From positions 1-64,000 of the forward strand of contig SHVU01000005.1 of the NCBI GenBank assembly GCA_009691105.1: a DNA stretch of 64,000 bases, in the 5' to 3' direction. Shown piece after piece: positions 57,323-64,000 of this stretch. How positions within the stretch are numbered: position 1 is the stretch's first letter; each line of letters begins with the position of its first letter. This DNA is from Rhodospirillales bacterium. Lineage in GTDB: Bacteria > Pseudomonadota > Alphaproteobacteria > Rhodospirillales > SHVU01. The translations under genes and the position numbers were made by a program. A model generated the notes under the pieces. The model saw only the letters and a list, made by a program, of their open reading frames with translations. It did not search any database and had not been told where the DNA came from.

Positions 57323-58300
57323 ATGGCGGTCTGGCACGGCGTCGGTATGGTCCGGCGCTCGCCCGCTTATACGGTGAGCGAAGCCGACGTCGCGATGTTC
57401 GCGAGCCTGAGCCTCGACTTCGCCAGCCTTCACACCGACGCCGCTTACGCCGCCAAAGGCATCTTCGGTCGCCGCGTCGGCCATGGCCTGTTGGGAATGT
57501 GCCTGATGGAAGGGCGGCTTGGACGTGCACTCGGTTCGGATGCCGTGTCCTTCGCCTGGGAGTGGGAATTCCAGACGCCGTTCTTCGACGGCGACACGCT
57601 TGTCGCTGAGGCCACGGTCGAGATGGCCGAGGCCCGGGGCGATCTTGAAATCGTCACCGAAGCCGTCGTCGTCTCCAATCAGCGCGGCGAAGCGATTCAG
57701 AAAGGTCGACACAAGGTCGCGCGGTCCGGCAAAGCCGCGGATCGCGGTTGGGCGAGGCTAGGGCTGTCGGCGCCCCATCCCGGCTTCGCGGAAATCCGTG
57801 TCACCGACGACGACTCGCCGCCGCCGACCACAGCCTCTCTGGACGTGTTGGCCGAGACATCGGTCTTCTTCGAAGACGTGGCCCTGGGCGATCGGTTCTC
57901 GACGCCGGCGATCACGGTCGATGATTTCGCGGTAGAGGGCTTCGCCGGACTGATTGGCGAGATCGGCGCCTGGTTCGCTGATGAGCCGACGGCGCAAAGT
58001 GCCGGGCTTCGCGAACGGGTCGTGCCACCGCTTTATGGTCTCGCCCTGGTCGAGGGTTTGAAGTACGCGAGCCGCGGCGTCGGTATCCCCATGGCGTCGT
58101 TGTCGTGGCGGTGGCTTCAGGTTCAACCGATCTATCGCGGCGACACCCTCCACGTCGACGTCACTGTCCAAGGCAAACGGGCGAGCCGCAGCAAGACCGA
58201 CCGCGGCGTCGTCGCCCAAACCATTGAGCTCGTCGCTGCCGGCCGTGGCGTCGTCCAGCGCGGTCAGCATCTTCAGATGTTTCGCCGCCGCCCGGCTTGA
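57323..58300 (+). CDS. Double hot-dog MaoC-like protein
   Basis: Two hot-dog halves: ...SLDFASLHTDAAYAAKGIFGRRVGHGLLGMCLMEG... and FEDVALGDRFSTPAITVDDFAVEGFAGLIGEIGAWFADEP. Confidence 0.87.
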   Translation: MAVWHGVGMVRRSPAYTVSEADVAMFASLSLDFASLHTDAAYAAKGIFGRRVGHGLLGMCLMEGRLGRALGSDAVSFAWEWEFQTPFFDGDTLVAEATVEMAEARGDLEIVTEAVVVSNQRGEAIQKGRHKVARSGKAADRGWARLGLSAPHPGFAEIRVTDDDSPPPTTASLDVLAETSVFFEDVALGDRFSTPAITVDDFAVEGFAGLIGEIGAWFADEPTAQSAGLRERVVPPLYGLALVEGLKYASRGVGIPMASLSWRWLQVQPIYRGDTLHVDVTVQGKRASRSKTDRGVVAQTIELVAAGRGVVQRGQHLQMFRRRPA

Positions 58301-58350
58301 ATGGGCGGGAGCGGCTCTCTAGGATCGCGACAGGCGTTGGGGGCCGGTCC

Positions 58351-59559
58351 ATGAATTTGCTCGAAGGCGTTACGGTCGCGAGCTTCAATCACTTTCTGGC
58401 CGGCCCAGCGGGCGCCCAGATTCTGGGCGATCTCGGAGCCGATGTGATCGCGGTCGAGCCGTTGGACGGTGCTTTTCATCGCAACTGGGCGGTCAACGGA
58501 ACCTTCGTCGACGGCCAAAGCGTGAACTTCATTTCGACGGGCCGCAACAAGCGCTCCGTCGCCTTCGACCTCAAATCGGAAGCCGGCAAAGAGATCGCCC
58601 GTCGCCTCGTCACCAAGGTCGATGTCGTAATGGAGAACTTTCGTCCCGGCACGATGGCGAAGCTCGGCCTCGGCTACGACGACGTGAAAGCGCTCAATCC
58701 GCGGGTGATCTACGCCTCGGCGTCCGGCTACGGATCGAGCGGACCCTATCGCGACAAGCCAGGCCAGGATTTGCTCGTTCAAGCGATCTCGGGATTGGCG
58801 GCCCGCACCGGACGCGCCGACGGGCCGCCGACGCCAGCCGGGCCGACGGTCAGCGACCACCATACCGGCGCGTTCTATGCGCTCGGCGTGCTCGCGGCGC
58901 TGATTGGGCGCGGCCGCACCGGCAAGGGCTGTCTCGTCGAGGTCGATTTGTTGAGCGCCGCCCTCGATGTTCAATTTGAATCCTTGGTCTGCTACCTGAA
59001 CGGCGGGCGGTCGCCGAGTTCGCGTGGCGCCGGTAATCTTGCCGCGTGGTACAGCCCCGCGCCCTACGGCATTCACGCCACGATGGATGGGCATGTCGCG
59101 ATCTCGATGGGGCCGATGAAGCCTCTGGCCGAAGCCTTCGAGCTTCCCGAACTCGCCGCCTATTCGGAAAAAGATCAGTTCGACAAGCGTGCCGAGATCG
59201 TTGGCAAAATTCGACCCCGGGTGGCGGCGAAGTCGACGGCCCATTGGCTCGAGGTCTTCGGTCGGCTCGGCATCTGGCACGCCAAGGTTCAGGACTATGA
59301 CGAGGTCGTGCTCGACGCGCAGGTCCGTCACAACCGTATGATCCAGACAATGCCCGGCGCCACGGGAGCGCCGATCAGCATGGTCATGCATCCCGTCCGC
59401 TACGACGGCGAGGTGCCGGAAGTGCGGCTGGTGCCGCAACCGCTCGGCGCCCAGACCCGCGACGTTCTCGCCGAGCTCGGCTATTCGACCGATCGCGTCG
59501 GCGAGTTAGAAGCGGCGGGCGTCATCCGCACCCATCCAGGCCAAGTTGCCGCCGAATAG
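58351..59559 (+). CDS. CaiB/BaiF (class III) CoA-transferase
   Basis: AGPAGAQILGDLGADVIAVEPLDGAFHRNW; NKRSVAFDLKSEAGKEIARRLVTKVDVVMENFRPGTMAKLGLGYDDVKALNPRVIYASASGYG. Confidence 0.95.
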   Translation: MNLLEGVTVASFNHFLAGPAGAQILGDLGADVIAVEPLDGAFHRNWAVNGTFVDGQSVNFISTGRNKRSVAFDLKSEAGKEIARRLVTKVDVVMENFRPGTMAKLGLGYDDVKALNPRVIYASASGYGSSGPYRDKPGQDLLVQAISGLAARTGRADGPPTPAGPTVSDHHTGAFYALGVLAALIGRGRTGKGCLVEVDLLSAALDVQFESLVCYLNGGRSPSSRGAGNLAAWYSPAPYGIHATMDGHVAISMGPMKPLAEAFELPELAAYSEKDQFDKRAEIVGKIRPRVAAKSTAHWLEVFGRLGIWHAKVQDYDEVVLDAQVRHNRMIQTMPGATGAPISMVMHPVRYDGEVPEVRLVPQPLGAQTRDVLAELGYSTDRVGELEAAGVIRTHPGQVAAE

Positions 59560-59576
59560 TCACGGACCGAGTCCCC

Positions 59577-60770
59577 ATGCTTCTCAAGATGCGGGTTGTC
59601 AGCTTCTGTCACTATTTGCAGGGGCCGGCTTGTACCCAGTACCTCGCCGATATGGGCGCGGATGTGATCAAGATCGAACCGCCAAATGGCGCGTTTGAAC
59701 GTCATTGGTCGGGCGGGAAGTCGTTCATCAACGGGGTCAGCGCGTTTCTGCTGTCCGCCAACCGCAACAAGCGCAGCTTTGCCATCGATCTGAAGCGTCC
59801 AGAAGCCCAAGCCATCATCCGTCGTCTCATCGGGTCCGCGGACGCCGTCGTCGAGAACTTCCGTCCTGGCGTCATGGACCGGCTCGGCCTCGGCTATGAC
59901 GAGCTCCGCAAGCTGAAGCCCGAGATCATCTATGCCTCGGCGACAGGCTTGGGTGCGTCCGGACCGGACCGCGACCGTCCCGGCCAGGATTTGCTGATGC
60001 AAGCGCGCTCCGGCCTCATGGCGGCCACCGGCAATCACGAGACCGGTCCTGTCGCGGTGGGTGCCGCCACCATCGACCAGCATGGCGGAGCGTTGCTCGC
60101 CATGGGCATCCTCGCGGCCTTCGTCCGGCGTCTTCAGACCGGGAAGGGGACACGCGTCGAAGCGAGCCTGCTGAATTCAGGAATCGACCTTCAGGTCGAG
60201 GCTCTCACCAAGTATCTCGCCAAGCGGCCCGGCCGCGCCGCGTTCAAGCATGATCGCCATGTCGGGAGCTGGTATCACGACGCGCCGTACGGTGTGTATC
60301 CGCTCGCCGACGCGCATATTGCGGTGTCGATGAACGATGCCGCCAAGATGACGCGGGCGTTAAAGAGCGAGAGGCTGAAAGCCCTCGAAGGGCTCGATCG
60401 GTATGTCGAGCGTGATCGCTATGCCCAGGCTATCGCGGCCGAGCTCAAGCCGCGCCGCTTCGCCGACGTCGCCAAGGATTTCGATGCCGAGGGCGTGTGG
60501 TTCGAACGGGTCCGCGACTATGACGATCTCATTAACGATCCCCAGGCCAAGCACAACCACGTCTTCCGCGAAGTTCCGATCCGCGGCACGACCGCGACCC
60601 TCGTCAATCATCCGCTCCGCTACGATGGCCAGGTTCCTGAATACAAAGGTGTTCCCTTGGACATCGGCGAACACAGCCGCGAAGTCTTGAGCGAGCTTGG
60701 TTACGCTGCCGCCGAGATCGACAGCTTCATCGCCTCTGGCGTGATCGTCGCCCCCGCAACCACCGACTGA
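59577..60770 (+). CDS. CaiB/BaiF (class III) CoA-transferase
   Basis: LQGPACTQYLADMGADVIKIEPPNGAFERHW; NKRSFAIDLKRPEAQAIIRRLIGSADAVVENFRPGVMDRLGLGYDELRKLKPEIIYASATGLG; paralogue of the preceding gene. Confidence 0.95.
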   Translation: MLLKMRVVSFCHYLQGPACTQYLADMGADVIKIEPPNGAFERHWSGGKSFINGVSAFLLSANRNKRSFAIDLKRPEAQAIIRRLIGSADAVVENFRPGVMDRLGLGYDELRKLKPEIIYASATGLGASGPDRDRPGQDLLMQARSGLMAATGNHETGPVAVGAATIDQHGGALLAMGILAAFVRRLQTGKGTRVEASLLNSGIDLQVEALTKYLAKRPGRAAFKHDRHVGSWYHDAPYGVYPLADAHIAVSMNDAAKMTRALKSERLKALEGLDRYVERDRYAQAIAAELKPRRFADVAKDFDAEGVWFERVRDYDDLINDPQAKHNHVFREVPIRGTTATLVNHPLRYDGQVPEYKGVPLDIGEHSREVLSELGYAAAEIDSFIASGVIVAPATTD

Positions 60771-60783
60771 AAGGACGACTCAG

Positions 60784-61788
60784 ATGGAATACGCGCGCCT
60801 CGGAACCAGCGGCCTTCAAGTCAGCCGCATCGTGCTGGGATGCATGAGCTTCGGCAGTCCGACCTGGCACAGCTGGGTGCTGAACGAGAAGGCTAGCGCC
60901 CCGATCCTCCGCAAGGCGATCGATCTCGGAATCAATTTCTTCGACACCTCCGACATCTACAGCGCCGGATTGAGCGAGGAGTTCGTCGGCCGCCATGTCC
61001 TTCGCCATATTCCCCGCGACAAGGTGGTGATCGCGACCATCACGCACAATCATTCTGGCCGGCGGCCAAACTACCTCGGTATCAGCCGGAAGCAGATCTT
61101 CGACGCCATCGATCTGACGTTGAAGCGCATGAAGACCGACTACATCGACATCTACCAGATTCCGCGTTTTGATTGGGAAACGACGCCCGAGGAGACGATG
61201 GAAGCGCTTCACGATGTCGTGAAGGCCGGTAAGACCCGCTACATCGGCGCGTCGAGCATGCTCGCCTATCAATTCCAGCGTCACCAGAACGTTGCTGAGA
61301 AGAACGGCTGGACCAAGTTCACCTCCATGTCCAATCACTACAATCTGGTCTATCGCGAAGAGGAGCGGGAGATGATCCCGTTCTGCCGCGAAACCGGCGT
61401 TGGATTGATTCCCTGGAGTCCGCTGGCTCGCGGCCTTCTCGCCGGTAATCGCAAGCCGAATGCTGGAACGACCAAGCGCGGCCGCGAGGACCAACAGTCG
61501 CAGAATCTCTACGGCCATGGGTCGGACTTCGCGGTAGCGGCCGAGGTCCAGAAAATCGCTAAGAAGCGCGGCGTGAAGCCGGCGCAAATCGCCATCGCTT
61601 GGCTGCTCGCCAAGCCCGGCGTGACGGGACCGATCATTGGCGCGACCAAGGCCGAGCATGTGACCGCCGCCGTCGAGGCGGTTTCGATAAAGCTGACGAC
61701 CGGAGAAATCGCGGCCCTGGAGAATCCCTACGTGCCCCATTCCGTGCTCGGCTTCGATCCGACCGGCGCCACTGCGACCATGCGCTAG
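60784..61788 (+). CDS. Aldo/keto reductase
   Basis: MEYARLGTSGLQVSRIVLGCMSFGSP; NFFDTSDIYSAGLSEEFVGRHVL; YIDIYQIPRFDWETTPEETMEALHDVVKAGKTRYIGASSM. Confidence 0.95.
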   Translation: MEYARLGTSGLQVSRIVLGCMSFGSPTWHSWVLNEKASAPILRKAIDLGINFFDTSDIYSAGLSEEFVGRHVLRHIPRDKVVIATITHNHSGRRPNYLGISRKQIFDAIDLTLKRMKTDYIDIYQIPRFDWETTPEETMEALHDVVKAGKTRYIGASSMLAYQFQRHQNVAEKNGWTKFTSMSNHYNLVYREEEREMIPFCRETGVGLIPWSPLARGLLAGNRKPNAGTTKRGREDQQSQNLYGHGSDFAVAAEVQKIAKKRGVKPAQIAIAWLLAKPGVTGPIIGATKAEHVTAAVEAVSIKLTTGEIAALENPYVPHSVLGFDPTGATATMR

Positions 61789-61856
61789 CTGCGCATGCGC
61801 GACCCCGCCCCTGGTAAGGGTGTGTCCCATCGTCTTCATGGCGGCGGTCGCTGAGC

Positions 61857-62603
61857 GTGGACGACTCGTTTACGCTTTTCGCGGTCGCCTTCGCCGCGTT
61901 CCTGCTGGCTGGCCTCGTTAAGGGCGTCATTGGGCTCGGCCTTCCCGTCGTCGCCATCGGCCTCTTGGCGTTGGTGATGTCGCCGGCTCAGGCCGCGGCC
62001 CTTTTGGTCGTGCCGTCGTTGGTCACCAATATGTGGCAGGTGGTGGCCAGCCCGCAGTTCTTGGCGTTGACGCGTCGTCTCGGGCTCGTGCTCGTCGGCA
62101 TTGTTGCGGGCATCGGATTGAGCCCGTCGCTGCTCACCACCGACACGAGTGGTGGGGCGAGCTTTGCATTGGGCGTGGCCCTGGCGCTCTACGCGATCCT
62201 CGGATTAACCGCGGTTCGGTTTCAGATACCACCACGCGCCGAGCCCTGGGCCGGACCGCTGGTCGGTTTGGCGACGGGCGCGGTTGCGGCGGCTACCGGC
62301 ATCTTTGCGATTCCATCGGTGCCGTATCTGCAAGCGATCGGTCTTGAGAAAGACGATCTGGTCCAGGCCCTCGGTCTGATCTTCACCGTGTCGACGGTGG
62401 CGCTCGGCATCGTCCTGGCCCGCGATGGCGTCCTAAGCGTATCGACCGCCGGAGCGTCCTTGATGGCGCTCGTGCCGGCACTCGGCGGAATGGTCGCCGG
62501 CCAGCTGATCCGTTCGCGGATCAAGCCGGCCGTCTTCCGACTCATCTTTCTCTGGGGCCTGTTGGCGCTCGGCGTTCACCTCGCGGTGCGCGCCGCGCTG
62601 TAA
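61857..62603 (+). CDS. TauE/SafE family sulfite/anion exporter
   Basis: FAAFLLAGLVKGVIGLGLPVVAIGLLALVMSPAQAAALLVVPSLVTNMWQ; internal duplicated TM pattern; GTG start. Confidence 0.9.
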   Translation: MDDSFTLFAVAFAAFLLAGLVKGVIGLGLPVVAIGLLALVMSPAQAAALLVVPSLVTNMWQVVASPQFLALTRRLGLVLVGIVAGIGLSPSLLTTDTSGGASFALGVALALYAILGLTAVRFQIPPRAEPWAGPLVGLATGAVAAATGIFAIPSVPYLQAIGLEKDDLVQALGLIFTVSTVALGIVLARDGVLSVSTAGASLMALVPALGGMVAGQLIRSRIKPAVFRLIFLWGLLALGVHLAVRAAL

Positions 62604-62621
62604 CCTTCGAGCGCCGTCGCG

Positions 62622-63584
62622 TTATTTTCCGACGAGCGGCTGGACCTTCTCGACGAAATAATCGAGGCGCTTAAGGGTCGAGGGCAGGTCGGCGCCGCGA
62701 ATGTTGACCATCATGTGGCGGACGCCCAACTCCCCGTAACGACGAATATCGCCGGCGATTTCTTGCGCCGTGCCCGAGAAGGCGCGGCGGGTGCCGTCGC
62801 TGGCCTTCTGGGCTTTGGTCTCGTCGTACCAGGTCGAGTAGTAGGCAAGATCCAGAGTCGCCGGATCACGGCCAGCCTCGCGAGCGAAGGTCTTCAGCCG
62901 GGCGACCGCGACGCCGAACCGCTCGGGCGTATCGAGCGGGAATTTCGGATTGGCGCCGATCGGGAACCAGCCGTCCGCGAACTTCGCGGCGCGCTTCATC
63001 GCCGGGTCGCTTTCGCCACCGACCCAGATCGGGGGATTCGGCTTCTGCACCGGCTTCGGCATGAAGTTAATGTCGCCAAACTTGACGTACTTGCCGTCGA
63101 AACGCGGGTCATCCTTGGTCCAAAGTTCGCGGAAGCCTTGAATGTATTCGGCGACGACCTTGCCGCGCTCGGCGAAGGGCGGGGCCTGAAGGGCTTCGAA
63201 TTCCTCGGCCATCCAACCGGCGCCGCAGCCGACGGTCAGCCGGCCATTGGTGAGGACGTCGATGGTGGCCAGCATCTTGGCGACCAAGAGGCAGGGCCGA
63301 TGCGGCACGACCATGACGCTGGTCAGCAGGCGGATCTTCTTGGTGACCGCCGCGAAATAGGCGAGGAGGCAAATCTGTTCCAGGTAGTCGCCTCCCTGGT
63401 GGACCCCTTCGAACTCGCCGTTCTCGGAATACGGGTACACCGGCGCGACGGTGCGCGGGACGATGACGTGATCGGACACGCCGGCATAGGTATAGCCAAG
63501 ATCCTCGGCATGCTTGACGATCTTGACCATGTTCTCGGCGGTGGCGAGTGCACCCCGCGTCGGAACGCTGAATCCATACTTCAT
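62622..63584 (-). CDS. LLM-class (luciferase-like) F420/flavin-dependent oxidoreductase
   Basis: MKYGFSVPTRGALATAENMVKIVKHAEDLGYTYAGVSDHVIVPR; LTNGRLTVGCGAGWMAEEFEALQAPPFAERGKVVAEYIQGFRELWTKDDPRFDGKYVKF; PPIWVGGESDPAMKRAAKFADGWFP. Confidence 0.93.
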   Translation of the reverse strand: MKYGFSVPTRGALATAENMVKIVKHAEDLGYTYAGVSDHVIVPRTVAPVYPYSENGEFEGVHQGGDYLEQICLLAYFAAVTKKIRLLTSVMVVPHRPCLLVAKMLATIDVLTNGRLTVGCGAGWMAEEFEALQAPPFAERGKVVAEYIQGFRELWTKDDPRFDGKYVKFGDINFMPKPVQKPNPPIWVGGESDPAMKRAAKFADGWFPIGANPKFPLDTPERFGVAVARLKTFAREAGRDPATLDLAYYSTWYDETKAQKASDGTRRAFSGTAQEIAGDIRRYGELGVRHMMVNIRGADLPSTLKRLDYFVEKVQPLVGK

Positions 63585-63700
63585 GACGGCCTCCATGTTC
63601 CCCCACTCTTGGCGCAAAAATGGTCCGGACGGAAGGGGGATCGGGAATCGATTTTCAGGGGGCTGGCATGCTATGGATAGGGACCTTTGGGGAGGAACGA

Positions 63701-64000
63701 ATGCGCACTGCGATCGCACCATATGAATCGATGCGGCCCGTGGTCATGGGCACCCGCCACGCCGCTTCGGCGGGGCATTATTTGGCGACCGAAGCCGCGT
63801 TCCAAATCCTCGAAGCGGGCGGCAACGCCGTCGACGCGGGAGTCGCGGGCGGTCTTGCGCTCGGCGTTCTCGAAAGCGAATACGTCGGCATCGCTGGCGT
63901 CGCACCGATCCTCATTTATCTCGCCAAGACCGGCGAGGTCATCACGCTCGATGGCGTCGGTGGTTGGCCGAAGGCCGCGACCAGCGACTACTTCCAAAAG
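63701..64000 (+). CDS. Gamma-glutamyltransferase family protein, N-terminal part (truncated by window end)
   Basis: MRPVVMGTRHAASAGHYLATEAAFQILEAGGNAVDAGVAGGLALGVLESEYVGIAGVAPILIYLAKTGEVITLDGVGGWPKAAT read from + strand after GGAGG; no stop within the window. Confidence 0.85.
   Translation, partial: MRTAIAPYESMRPVVMGTRHAASAGHYLATEAAFQILEAGGNAVDAGVAGGLALGVLESEYVGIAGVAPILIYLAKTGEVITLDGVGGWPKAATSDYFQK

Noticed and set aside
1-64000. CRISPR arrays, tRNA/rRNA genes, IS elements, prophage or classical defence systems
   Set aside because: Looked for regularly spaced repeats, tRNA-like cloverleaf/TTC motifs, transposase and phage motifs in the ORF track; none recognised.

Overview
64 kb, high-GC, probably alphaproteobacterial chromosomal segment (lineage inferred from gene order and codon style, not searched). 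The left part holds housekeeping genes: pal-cpoB(ybgF)-tilS-ftsH-folP-glmM-thiD. Next comes a cobalamin riboswitch, then a perfect Zur-type palindrome directly in front of a family-5 SBP plus two ABC permeases with no local ATPase. A panE/apbA-type reductase follows. The 13.6-16.4 kb stretch holds two visibly broken genes: an AlaX-type editing protein and a TPR/SPOR lipoprotein. At 17-21.4 kb there is a likely MTA-isoprenoid-shunt cluster: CoA-binding protein, O-acetylhomoserine sulfhydrylase, RuBisCO-like protein, cupin, then N-formylglutamate amidohydrolase. The rest (22-64 kb) is a dense catabolic region. It contains a molybdenum hydroxylase with its own MoaD-like gene, a fused HcnA/B/C-like flavoenzyme, three DapA-family aldolase/lyases, three tandem tautomerases, a TRAP transporter and two G3E (COG0523) GTPases next to a PTE-like hydrolase, a CE4 deacetylase and a small CxxC protein. 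It also contains two AtoDA-type CoA-transferase/acyl-CoA dehydrogenase modules, MaoC hydratases, two CaiB/BaiF CoA-transferases, aldo/keto reductases, a TauE/SafE exporter, an LLM oxidoreductase and the start of a gamma-glutamyltransferase. I saw no CRISPR array, rRNA, tRNA, IS element or prophage. All family calls come from reading motifs; no database search was run.
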